Source: Chloroflexota bacterium
Lineage (GTDB): Bacteria > Chloroflexota > Anaerolineae > J102
Assembly: GCA_003353825.1 (NCBI GenBank)
Contig: PIVW01000101.1
Span: 1-14,350, forward strand
Direction of reading: 5' to 3'
Length of the DNA stretch: 14,350 nt
Part shown: one piece after another, positions 7,244 to 14,350 of the stretch
Layout of the letters: each line of letters begins with the position of its first letter
Numbering within the stretch: position 1 is the first letter of the stretch
The notes under the pieces: model-generated
Told to the model about the DNA's origin: nothing
Databases searched by the model: none
The model's input: the letters and a program-made list of their open reading frames with translations, nothing else
Translations under genes and position numbers: made by a program

Positions 7244-8959
7244 ATGACAGCCATCCCACCTGCTGACAACAGCCAGTCTAGGGTCGAGATCGATTTCGGT
7301 AAATATCACACTTATGAAGAGATGAGCGATGGTATGCAACAATTGGCCGACGCTTATCCCGAATTAGCTCGCCTGCAATCCATCGGCCAGAGCCACGAAG
7401 GACGGGAAATGTGGTTGATGGAGATCACCAACTTGGCTACTGGCCGCGCTGAAGACAAACCAGCACTCTATATTGATGGCAACTGCCACGGCGAAGAGAT
7501 AATCACCTCTGAAGCCGCTTTTCATACGGTTTGGTACGCGCTCACCAAGTACGGTGACGATCCATTTGTCACAGCGCTTTTGGACACGCGTACGCTATAC
7601 ATCTTGCCGCGCCAGAATCCAGATGGCGCCGAGTGGAGCCTGACCACACCTTATCACCATGTCGGTAACGGCCACTATCCCTTCTGGGAAGAACCGCTGA
7701 CCGGACATCGGACCAAGGACCTAAACGGCGACGGGCGCGCCACTGACATGCGGGTCATAGACCCATCTGGTGAATGGAAGACCTCCGAAAAAGATCCGAG
7801 ACTGATGGTGATGCGGGAACCAGGAGACATCGGCGGGGTCTATTACCGACTCTACCCGGAAGGTGAGATCATCGACCACGATGGTTTAGATGTCCGGGTC
7901 AGCAAGCCACGGCACGGTAACCTCAATCGCCAGTACCCGGCCAATTGGGGTCCGGAAGCCGTTGAGTATGGAGCCGGAGAAGTGCCTCTTAACGAGCCGG
8001 AAGGCAGGGCCATCGCCGAATTCATCCTAGCTCATCCTAACATCGCCGGAGCCCAGGCTCACCATAGCCATGCAGGCGTCATTCTTAGCCAACTCAGTGC
8101 AATGCCAGGCCAGGCGATGCCTGCCCGCGACATACGGCTGTTCGAATTCATTGGCGAGATGGGAACAAAAATAACCGGTTATCCACTACTGACAGCATCA
8201 GATCACTTCTCGCCGGCCGGCATCGACGATGTTCGCCATGGTGTGTTTACAACCTGGCTCTACGCATTTCTCGGCCTCGTGCCCTTCACGATCGAGTTCT
8301 GGGACGTTGAGACAGAGGCCGGGATCGAGAAGACTGAGTTTTTCATGGAGCGCGGCCGCTCTGACGAAGAGATGCTCAAGCTGCTGGCTTGGGCTGACGA
8401 GAACTGCGACGGACAGGGTTATTTCGATTGGAAACCCTTCGATCATCCTCAATTGGGTACTGTGGAGATCGGTGGTTGGAATCGAATGTTCGTCTTCCGC
8501 AACCCACCGGCCAAGTACATTGAGGGAATGGCAGAGAAAGGTACGCTGTTCGCACTGCGCCATGCCGCTTGCTCACCACTCATCCGCATCCAGGAAATCG
8601 AAACGAAACAAGTAGCCCCCGGCTTGATCAACATCACGGTCGTTATCGGCAACGAGGGTTGCCTCTCGACCAATTTAACCGAAAAGGCATTGCAACTGAA
8701 AAACATCGATGGCGTCAGCGCAACCCTGGAATTTAGCGATGATGTCGAATTGATCATGGGTTCAGTAAAACAAGATCTGGATCATCTCGCAGGCTATTGG
8801 GAGCGCCGCGATCCATGGAATGCCTGGGGCCCCCCTTGGAACGATACTCGGCGCAAAGCAGAATGGCAGGTACGAGTTCCTGTAGGGCAGCAGACCTCTC
8901 TACAGGTAATTGCCTCTGCGCCAAAAGGCGGAACCGTAAGACAGGAAGTAACTCTGTGA
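7244..8959 (+). CDS. M14-family zinc carboxypeptidase-like protein
   Basis: A 571-residue zinc peptidase of the M14 family, which removes C-terminal residues from peptides. Zinc ligands are H82 and E85 in GNCHGEE and probably H274 in AHHSHAGVIL; substrate-binding Arg229 is in NLNRQYP and the general base is E351 in FTIEFWD. The peptidase domain spans about 20-385, with an inserted region (about 135-225), and a C-terminal beta-rich region (about 450-571) of unknown role follows. The frame is open from 7196, but that ATG lies inside the hairpin; GGAGA at 7230-7234 supports the ATG at 7244. No signal peptide is seen, so it should act on imported substrate in the cytoplasm. Its stop overlaps the next gene's start. 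Confidence 0.88.
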   Translation: MTAIPPADNSQSRVEIDFGKYHTYEEMSDGMQQLADAYPELARLQSIGQSHEGREMWLMEITNLATGRAEDKPALYIDGNCHGEEIITSEAAFHTVWYALTKYGDDPFVTALLDTRTLYILPRQNPDGAEWSLTTPYHHVGNGHYPFWEEPLTGHRTKDLNGDGRATDMRVIDPSGEWKTSEKDPRLMVMREPGDIGGVYYRLYPEGEIIDHDGLDVRVSKPRHGNLNRQYPANWGPEAVEYGAGEVPLNEPEGRAIAEFILAHPNIAGAQAHHSHAGVILSQLSAMPGQAMPARDIRLFEFIGEMGTKITGYPLLTASDHFSPAGIDDVRHGVFTTWLYAFLGLVPFTIEFWDVETEAGIEKTEFFMERGRSDEEMLKLLAWADENCDGQGYFDWKPFDHPQLGTVEIGGWNRMFVFRNPPAKYIEGMAEKGTLFALRHAACSPLIRIQEIETKQVAPGLINITVVIGNEGCLSTNLTEKALQLKNIDGVSATLEFSDDVELIMGSVKQDLDHLAGYWERRDPWNAWGPPWNDTRRKAEWQVRVPVGQQTSLQVIASAPKGGTVRQEVTL

Positions 8960-9846
8960 AACCATCTGGACCGTTAGTTACTACGTTCTCCATTGTCGGC
9001 TTCGATCCTGCCAATGGTGATCTGGGTGTGGCCGTGGCGACCAAGTATATCGGCGTTGGTTCCAGCGTGCCGCACGCCAAACCCGAGTTAGGCGCTATTG
9101 CGGTTCAGGCCCATGCCAATCCGAAGCTCGCTCCCCTGGGGCTGGCGCTGCTGGCTGAGGGCAAACAACCAGATGAAATCATCGAGAGCCTGATGGCCGA
9201 TGATGAGGGGCGGGATTACCGACAGCTTGGTATCGTAGATGCGCAGGGACGGCCCGCTACCTACACCGGAACCCAATGCGAGGAGTGGGCCGGTGGCATG
9301 TTAGGCCTGTATTGTGCTGCGCAGGGTAACATGCTTCTTGGCGAAGAAACAGTCCAGGCCATGATAGACTGGTTCACCTCTCACGATGGCCCACTTGCTG
9401 ATCGCCTTGTCGATTCATTACGAGCCGGTGAGCAGGCCGGCGGTGACAAGAGAGGACGGCAATCGAGCGCTTTACTTGTGGTGCGGCCAGGTGAAGGTTT
9501 CCGTGTTTACGATGATAAGCTGGTGGATCTCCGGGTAGATTCTGACCCCAAACCCTGTCTTCGCCTCCGTAAGTTACTCGACGAATACTATCAGGTGCAG
9601 GTGCGGACACCCGCCAATGAGTACGTATCACTTACAAAGGAGATGGTAAGCGACATGCAACTGGCCCTTTACCGGCTCGGCCGATTTACAGGCGAGTTTC
9701 ACGGCCAGTTCGATGAAATGACTCGCAACGCGCTTTGGGGGTTCTGTGTAGCAGAGAACCAAAAGGAGCGCTGGAGCGACAACGACACCATCGATCCAAG
9801 ACTATTCAGAGTTCTGGTGGACTTTGCCGATCAGGCGCGCCAGTAA
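8956..9846 (+). CDS. DUF1028 protein with C-terminal peptidoglycan-binding-like region
   Basis: A 296-residue protein starting with GTG at 8956, which overlaps the M14 stop as GTGA; GGAAG at 8944-8948 is a suitable ribosome-binding site. The frame is open upstream to 8797 but that part lies within the M14 gene. Residues 9-180 carry the DUF1028 pattern: TTFSIVGFD, GVAVATK, the VPHA turn, LGIVDAQG, AAQGNML and AGGDKRGRQSSA (161-172). The DUF1028 fold is of the Ntn-hydrolase type, though no substrate has been established. If the first conserved Thr (T10, or T9) is the nucleophile, as in Ntn enzymes, the leading residues must be removed. Residues about 200-296 resemble the putative peptidoglycan-binding tail found on some family members (RLGRFTGEFHGQFD). 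There is no signal peptide. Tight coupling to the M14 gene suggests they act on the same compound. Confidence 0.85.
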   Translation: MKPSGPLVTTFSIVGFDPANGDLGVAVATKYIGVGSSVPHAKPELGAIAVQAHANPKLAPLGLALLAEGKQPDEIIESLMADDEGRDYRQLGIVDAQGRPATYTGTQCEEWAGGMLGLYCAAQGNMLLGEETVQAMIDWFTSHDGPLADRLVDSLRAGEQAGGDKRGRQSSALLVVRPGEGFRVYDDKLVDLRVDSDPKPCLRLRKLLDEYYQVQVRTPANEYVSLTKEMVSDMQLALYRLGRFTGEFHGQFDEMTRNALWGFCVAENQKERWSDNDTIDPRLFRVLVDFADQARQ

Positions 9847-9867
9847 GTGAAAGGAGACTGAGAACCC

Positions 9868-10803
9868 ATGGGCGCATATATCATCCGGCGCATAATACAG
9901 ATGATACCGGTCCTGTTTCTGGTGTCCCTGGTCGTGTTCTTCATCGTCCGCATCAAAGGGGATCCCGTGCTGATGCTGGTACCCGATTGGTACACAGAGG
10001 ACCAAATTGCAGAGGTACGGCAGGCGTATGGCTTTGATCAACCGATCTACACTCAGTATATCCAGTTCGCCAGCAAGGCACTGCAAGGAGACTTCGGCCG
10101 TTCCTTCCGAAACCGCCAACCTGCCTGGGATATGGTCATGCATGCATTGCCACGTACCGCTCAGCTGGCTTTCGTGGCGCTGTTCTTCGGCTTAGTCATC
10201 TCCCTTCCCTTGGGTATCATGTCGGCTATCAAGCGAAATTCACCCCTTGATCTGGTGGTAACATCGCTGTCTATTGGAGGACGTGCTCTGCCCAGCTTCT
10301 GGCTTGGCATCATGTTGATTCTGCTCTTTTCAGTAACCTTGAAATGGCTCCCAGTGTCAGGTACGGGGGCTATCAAGGGGGAGTCTGATCTCAAGTATAT
10401 TATCTTGCCGGCTTTCGCATTGTCGGCGGGACTGATCACGACAATGACGCGACTGATTCGATCATCGATGCTTGAGGTCATGCAGCAAGAGTATGTCACT
10501 ACCGCGCGCGCCAAGGGCTTGCGGGAACGAACAGTCTTGATACGCCATGTCCTGCGCAATGCGCTCATTCCCGTTGTTACGGTCTTGGGTCTAAACATAG
10601 CTTGGCTTCTTGGCGGTGCAGTCATCATCGAACAAGTTTTTGCATGGCCAGGAATGGGTAGGCTCATGATTCAGGCCATTTATGCTCGTGACAACTCTGT
10701 CGTTCAGGCCGGTCTTGTCGTTTCTGCCGTTATCATCATGATTGCAAACCTATCTGTGGATGTTGTGTACTCGTACCTGGATCCGCGAATCAGATATTCG
10801 TAG
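9868..10803 (+). CDS. dppB: ABC transporter permease, DppB/OppB type
   Basis: A 311-residue inner-membrane permease forming half of a peptide-type import channel. Hydrophobic segments lie at about 10-28, 97-120, 132-158, 177-198, 232-256 and 280-302, giving the usual six helices. The cytoplasmic EAA loop, which contacts the ATP-binding subunits, is at about 209-231 (YVTTARAKGLRERTVLIRHV). The N-terminal motif YIIRRIIQMIPVLFLVS and the C-terminal DPRIRYS are typical. AGGAG at 9852-9856 precedes the ATG by 11 bases. The next permease starts 7 bases after its stop. No ATP-binding subunit gene is found in the window. The symbol is given by family only; the substrate may not be a dipeptide. Confidence 0.93.
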   Translation: MGAYIIRRIIQMIPVLFLVSLVVFFIVRIKGDPVLMLVPDWYTEDQIAEVRQAYGFDQPIYTQYIQFASKALQGDFGRSFRNRQPAWDMVMHALPRTAQLAFVALFFGLVISLPLGIMSAIKRNSPLDLVVTSLSIGGRALPSFWLGIMLILLFSVTLKWLPVSGTGAIKGESDLKYIILPAFALSAGLITTMTRLIRSSMLEVMQQEYVTTARAKGLRERTVLIRHVLRNALIPVVTVLGLNIAWLLGGAVIIEQVFAWPGMGRLMIQAIYARDNSVVQAGLVVSAVIIMIANLSVDVVYSYLDPRIRYS

Positions 10804-10810
10804 ACAAAAC

Positions 10811-11737
10811 ATGAGTGATTCGAAAGATAACAATTTGCAGACAGAATCCGACAACCGCTTTGGTTTCAAGCGGCGCTCGTCGCCGAGAGCGATTCTCTTC
10901 AGACGGTGGCGGCGCAGTCCTGTAGGCATTGTTGGTACATTCATGGTACTGACTGTAATAATGATGGCATTGGCCGCGCCACTAATCGCACCTCACGACC
11001 CGACCCAGCACCATCGCGACCAGCGGTTTACACCCCCAGTCTGGATGGCTGAGGGCAATCCCGAGTACGTCTTGGGTTCCGACCAGCTGGGACGAGATGT
11101 ATGGAGTCGCATCCTCTACGGAAGCAGAATCTCAGTGGTTGTCGGTGTGGCAGCGGTGGTAATCGGGGGAACTGTGGGCACAATCATGGGCTTGATTGCC
11201 GGCTTTCGGGGTGGACGAACCGACGCCCTCATCAGCCGTTTCCTGGACGCGTTTCTTTCTATTCCCTTCATCATCTTGGTACTGGCATTGGTAGGTGTCT
11301 TGGGTCCCAGCCTGGGTACTATCATCCTGGTTCTTGGCGTCACGGGATGGGCGAGCTACGCGCGCGTGGTCCGGGGTGAGTCGCTGTCTGTTAAAGAGCG
11401 AGAGTTCGTTCTAGCGGCCGAGGTAGTTGGCGTAAAATCCACACGCACGGCGTTCAAACATGTATTGCCAAATGTCTTCGCTTCGATTATCGTCCTGGCA
11501 ACTCTGGATGTAGCGGCGACTATTTTGGCGGAATCCAGCCTGAGTTATTTGGGCTTAGGAGTTCAGCCCCCCACCGTCACATGGGGCACCATGATTGCTG
11601 ATGGCCGTGAGTACCTTTCCTCGGCCTGGTGGCTGGCAGTTTTCCCGGGACTCGCCATCATGTTCACGGTATTGGGCGTGATTTTCTTGGGAGACTGGCT
11701 GCGTGACGTTCTCGACCCTAAACTGAAAGAAGATTAA
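10811..11737 (+). CDS. dppC: ABC transporter permease, DppC/OppC type
   Basis: A 308-residue partner of the preceding permease. It has the family N-terminal cytoplasmic segment (1-35), a first helix at about 38-60, the periplasmic motif VLGSDQLGRDVWSRILYGSR (87-106), four or five further helices, and the EAA loop at about 199-221 (FVLAAEVVGVKSTRTAFKHV). The end LGDWLRDVLDPKLK is standard. The frame is open back to 10742 inside the other permease; the ATG at 10811 is chosen because it lies 7 bases after that gene's stop and gives normal length. It has no clear ribosome-binding site, so translation is probably coupled to the upstream gene. Confidence 0.93.
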   Translation: MSDSKDNNLQTESDNRFGFKRRSSPRAILFRRWRRSPVGIVGTFMVLTVIMMALAAPLIAPHDPTQHHRDQRFTPPVWMAEGNPEYVLGSDQLGRDVWSRILYGSRISVVVGVAAVVIGGTVGTIMGLIAGFRGGRTDALISRFLDAFLSIPFIILVLALVGVLGPSLGTIILVLGVTGWASYARVVRGESLSVKEREFVLAAEVVGVKSTRTAFKHVLPNVFASIIVLATLDVAATILAESSLSYLGLGVQPPTVTWGTMIADGREYLSSAWWLAVFPGLAIMFTVLGVIFLGDWLRDVLDPKLKED

Positions 11738-11757
11738 TTTTCTCACGAGGTGAAAAC

Positions 11758-12594
11758 ATGAAAGTGTACATTACTAGCGATATGGAAGGAATCAGCGGTG
11801 TCGTACATCCTGAGCACACGGGCTGGGATGGCAGGCGACATCAAGAGGCGCGAAAGTGGATGACGGAACACATCAATGCGGCAGTGGAGGGGGCCTTTGA
11901 GGCCGGCGCCACTGAAGTGTGGGTCTGCGACGGCCACAGCAGCGGCCGCAACATCATCCTCGACCTTTTCCACCCGGACGCCAGGCTACTGTGGGGACGC
12001 CAGAATCGGCGCTTGGGCCAGGTAGAGGGCATCGACGAGAGCTTTGACGCCCTGGCCATGGTAGGCTACCACGCTCGCGCTGGCACTCTGGGCGTGCTAA
12101 ACCATACAACCAATAGCGGCGTGGTACACGAGATGAAGGTCAACGGCATGCCGGTTGGTGAGATCGACATCAACGCAGCTACTGCAGGTGAGTTTGGCGT
12201 ACCAGTGGTCATGGTGTCTGGTGGAGCCACGGCCGTGGCTCAGGCCAAGGAAAGTATGGAATGGATCGAAACTGCAACGGTCATGGATCCAGTCGGCACT
12301 TATTCGGCTAATTTGTTACCCTTGGGAACGGTCCACGGCCTGGTGCGGGAGGCGATCAAGCGTGGCTTGGCCCGGCGCAAGGAAATGCCACTCTTTCGAT
12401 TCGAAGCGCCCGTCCGGCTGGAGATGACGTTCCACGACACAGCAATGGCCGACGCGGCAGCGATGGTGCCCGGCAGTGAACGCCTTGCCCCGCGCACCTG
12501 TCTCTACATGGCGTCCGACTTTTTGGATGCCTTCCGAGCCCATTGGGTCATGATCGTCCTGGCAACGTCGGAACGAATCGAACGGACAGCATAG
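11758..12594 (+). CDS. dppA: M55-family D-aminopeptidase (DppA type)
   Basis: A 278-residue zinc aminopeptidase of family M55, whose studied member, Bacillus subtilis DppA, releases N-terminal D-amino acids from short peptides and assembles into a decamer. The two-metal ligands of that enzyme are all matched: D8 and E10 in ITSDMEG, H60 in CDGH, H105 in GYHAR and E135 in VGEIDINA; H116 in LNHTTNS fits the proposed catalytic His. The length is normal and there is no signal peptide. GAGGTG at 11747-11752 precedes the ATG, 20 bases after the permease stop. In B. subtilis dppA also sits in an operon with dpp permeases, so the neighbourhood supports uptake and cleavage of D-amino-acid peptides. Confidence 0.92.
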   Translation: MKVYITSDMEGISGVVHPEHTGWDGRRHQEARKWMTEHINAAVEGAFEAGATEVWVCDGHSSGRNIILDLFHPDARLLWGRQNRRLGQVEGIDESFDALAMVGYHARAGTLGVLNHTTNSGVVHEMKVNGMPVGEIDINAATAGEFGVPVVMVSGGATAVAQAKESMEWIETATVMDPVGTYSANLLPLGTVHGLVREAIKRGLARRKEMPLFRFEAPVRLEMTFHDTAMADAAAMVPGSERLAPRTCLYMASDFLDAFRAHWVMIVLATSERIERTA

Positions 12595-12616
12595 TGATCA
12601 GCATCAGCAGCCTATA

Positions 12617-12645
12617 GCAAGCTTCGGCTTGCATCAACTATTTTT
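12617..12645 (+). terminator. TTCG-loop hairpin after the M55 gene
   Basis: GCAAGCTTCGGCTTGC (12617-12632) forms a 6-bp stem closed by the very stable TTCG tetraloop, followed 8 bases later by a run of five T at 12641-12645. The T-run is short and distant, so it is at best a weak terminator within the operon; it may instead protect the upstream mRNA end. The next gene's GGAGA follows at 12655-12659. Confidence 0.4.
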
Positions 12646-12666
12646 ATACATTACGGAGAAGCATCA

Positions 12667-13734
12667 ATGAAAATCGGAACGGCTGAAAGCAAACCAGGAG
12701 AGATCGCCTACGGCGTGATCACAGTCGGCTACACCATGGGACGATTCCCCATCGAGATCCCTGTGGTTATTGTCGAAGGTAACGAAGATGGACCTACGCT
12801 GGCAGTGAGCGGTGCCGTACATGGTGCCGAGTTACTCGGACCTATGGGTATCCATGAGTTCCTACATCAAGTGGACCCCAGTAAAGTCAAGGGCAAGATT
12901 ATCCTCGTGCCGGTAGTTAACCCGGGCGCTTTCGAGTTCGGCTTACGCAGCACCAAGTGGGATGGACAAAATCTGAATCGCGAAGGTCTGGGCAAGATCG
13001 ATGGCACCATCACTCAGCAGATAGCTTACCATTTTGTGCACGACATCGTTTTGAAGGCTGATGCGCTTGTTGACATCCACTCCGGTACCGAAGACGGCTT
13101 CGTCTGGTACACGATCTATGAAGCCGATGTTGAGGGAGTTGATCCCCAGGTGATCGAGCAATCGAAGAAGCTCGCCGTGGCCTTCGGCCTGCAGGAGATC
13201 ATGGGCAAATGTCCCGATCGCTGGGCTGGCGGCTACATGGACGATGTGTTAGAAGCAGGCGTGCCCGCAGTTACTGTGGAGATCGGCGGCGGCGGTGACT
13301 ACTTTATCAACGGCAAGCAACAGATCGAGATGTGCGCGCAGGGCATCAGAAACTCGGCTATTCTGCTGGGCATCCTGGAAGGTGAGATCATCACCGAGTT
13401 GGACGAAGTCACTTTCTGGCGAGGAGAGGCCGAGATCATCGCCGGAGCCAAGGGCGGCCTGCTGCGCACCAACATTCAGATCGGTGACTTCTGCGCAGAG
13501 GGCAGTGTGTGGGGCGTGCTCTACGATCCCTATACCGGCAAAGAGGTCGAACAACTGATCATGCCCATTGATTGCTATCAGTTGGCCAGCCTACATCCGT
13601 GGCCGGCAGTCCGCCCCGGATCGGCCATGTCGGTGCTTGGCAACAAGATGGGCGATGGCACCGTTAAGGTCAGGAGCATTCTGACCGACGTGCCGGTCCG
13701 CACCGGCGGAGCATACAAGACCCGTCGAGATTGA
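12667..13734 (+). CDS. AstE/aspartoacylase-like zinc hydrolase, copy 1
   Basis: A 355-residue zinc hydrolase of the succinylglutamate desuccinylase/aspartoacylase branch related to M14 carboxypeptidases, which remove acyl groups from N-acyl amino acids or act on similar amides. The zinc ligands H52 and E55 (VHGAE) and H138 (DIHSG), the substrate Arg in NLNREG (R105), and the catalytic Glu in VTVEIGGGG (E205) are all present. The C-terminal half (about 230-340) is the beta-barrel-type domain of the family, with GLLRTNIQIGDF and GSVWGVLYDPYTG. GGAGA lies upstream of the ATG. It follows the M55 gene after 72 bases and is followed by a close paralogue. The acyl group it removes is not known; the context suggests a modified peptide or N-acyl amino acid. 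Confidence 0.87.
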   Translation: MKIGTAESKPGEIAYGVITVGYTMGRFPIEIPVVIVEGNEDGPTLAVSGAVHGAELLGPMGIHEFLHQVDPSKVKGKIILVPVVNPGAFEFGLRSTKWDGQNLNREGLGKIDGTITQQIAYHFVHDIVLKADALVDIHSGTEDGFVWYTIYEADVEGVDPQVIEQSKKLAVAFGLQEIMGKCPDRWAGGYMDDVLEAGVPAVTVEIGGGGDYFINGKQQIEMCAQGIRNSAILLGILEGEIITELDEVTFWRGEAEIIAGAKGGLLRTNIQIGDFCAEGSVWGVLYDPYTGKEVEQLIMPIDCYQLASLHPWPAVRPGSAMSVLGNKMGDGTVKVRSILTDVPVRTGGAYKTRRD

Positions 13735-13766
13735 GATAGGCAAACTAAGTGTTCGACTAAGAAGAA

Positions 13767-13836
13767 TTTCTCGTTCCTGTTATACGAGAGATTGGATATT
13801 AGTGATGTTTCAATCTCTAATCAACTAATCTCTCGT
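13767..13836 (+). promoter_or_regulatory. competing stem-loops between the two AstE-like genes
   Basis: One segment, ACGAGAGATTG (13784-13794), can pair with three others: TCTCGT (13769-13774) upstream, CAATCTC (13811-13817) as a 7-bp stem, or AATCTCTCGT (13827-13836) as a perfect 10-bp stem. An additional ATTAG/CTAAT pair (13798-13802 with 13817-13821) can form inside. The stems are mutually exclusive. No T-run follows, so it is not a simple terminator; alternatives are an mRNA switch or processing site, or repeated protein-binding half sites (TCTCGT and AATCTCT each occur twice). Confidence 0.4.
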
Positions 13837-13888
13837 CAACAAGTCAACTGTGGCAGTAATTTCTGGATGACAAAAAAGGAGAAAAACC

Positions 13889-14332
13889 GTGAAAATCGGA
13901 ACAGCTGAGAGCAAAACGGGTGAGATCACCTATGGCGTGATTACAGTAGGTTACACCATGGGGCGATTTCCCATCGAGATTCCTATTGTGATCGTCGAGG
14001 GTGTCGAAGATGGTCCTACGCTGGCGGTAAGCGGCGCCGTGCATGGCGGTGAGTTGCTGGGTCCTATGGGCATTCACGAGTTCTTGCATAACATCGACCC
14101 GAAAGAGGTCAAGGGGCGGATCGTCATCGTGCCCGTGGCGAATCCGGGCTCGTTTGAGTTCGGGATGCGCTCGACGCCATGGGATGAGATGAACCTGAAT
14201 CGGGTTGGCCTGGGCAAAGCTGATGGCGGCGTCACCGAGCAGATCGCCTATCATTTTGCCAACGAGGTTGTCTTGCAGGCTGATGCGCTGGTCGATATCC
14301 ATTCCGGTACAGCGGACGGTTTCGTCTTTTAA
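13889..14332 (+). pseudogene. AstE/aspartoacylase-like zinc hydrolase, copy 2, truncated
   Basis: This gene starts with GTG at 13889, supported by AGGAG at 13877-13881. Its 147 residues match the first 147 of copy 1 at about 79% identity, including H52, E55, R105 and H138, and then stop at TAA just after DIHSGTADGFVF. The catalytic Glu and the whole C-terminal domain are missing. Removing one T from the TTTT at 14328-14331 would restore an open frame to the window end, and the final bases GCCGA then line up with copy 1, so a frameshift (real or an assembly error near a contig end) is likely. Until that is settled it is best taken as a broken or partial gene. Confidence 0.7.
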
Positions 14333-14350
14333 ACTACATATATACGCCGA

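Noticed and set aside
6501..7259. 252-codon open frame on the minus strand
   Set aside because: It lies antisense to the clear binding-protein gene and shows no family motif; it reflects codon bias of the real gene.
13784..13836. CRISPR-like or tandem repeat array suggested by repeated AATCTCT and TCTCGT
   Set aside because: The repeats are only 6-7 bases, occur two times each, and are explained by the inverted-repeat structure.
13835..13848. Third operator of the TGTyAACnGTyrACA type
   Set aside because: Two GTCAAC half sites are present but the spacing is 2 bases, the outer bases do not match, and no promoter is evident.

Overview
The window looks like bacterial chromosome from an uncultured member of the Chloroflexota (an Anaerolineae- or Caldilinea-like lineage). 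The best clue is the oligopeptide-binding lipoprotein, whose lipobox is followed by a long Ala/Pro/Glu linker of the kind common in that phylum. Dense Shine-Dalgarno-led operons and moderate G+C fit this, but no rRNA or other marker gene confirms it. I see no tRNA, rRNA, insertion sequence, CRISPR array or phage gene.

Layout. Positions 1-1529 are on the minus strand: the first codons of a gene running off the left edge, preceded by a glycoside-hydrolase-like TIM-barrel protein. From about 1634 to the right end every gene is on the plus strand. The order is an allantoinase/hydantoinase-type cyclic amidohydrolase, an aldo/keto reductase, a creatinase-like M24 protein, a family-5 substrate-binding lipoprotein, an M14 zinc carboxypeptidase, a DUF1028 (Ntn-fold) protein with a C-terminal peptidoglycan-binding-like region, the two Dpp/Opp-type permeases, an M55 (DppA-type) D-aminopeptidase, and two tandem AstE/aspartoacylase-like zinc hydrolases. 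The second of these is cut short by a stop codon near the right edge.

How the genes may work together. The binding protein and permeases would import a peptide- or amide-like compound. The soluble hydrolases (amidohydrolase, M24, M14, M55, AstE-like) lack recognisable signal peptides and would break it down in the cytoplasm. DppA-type peptidases act on D-amino-acid peptides, and DUF1028 proteins sometimes carry peptidoglycan-binding-like tails, so cell-wall-derived or other D-/modified peptides are plausible substrates. The cyclic amidohydrolase and creatinase-like protein also allow ring-opening and C-N cleavage of a ureide-like compound. The substrate is not proven. ATP-binding subunits for the transporter are absent here.

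Regulation. Two matching 15-bp palindromes (1594-1608 and 3220-3234) sit at near-consensus sigma-70 promoters upstream of the amidohydrolase and of the reductase, which points to one repressor, plausibly GntR/FCD type, controlling both units. Other non-coding structures are a perfect 32-nt palindrome after the binding-protein gene, a 22-codon leader ORF before it, a small TTCG-loop hairpin after the M55 gene, and a set of mutually exclusive stems between the two AstE-like genes.
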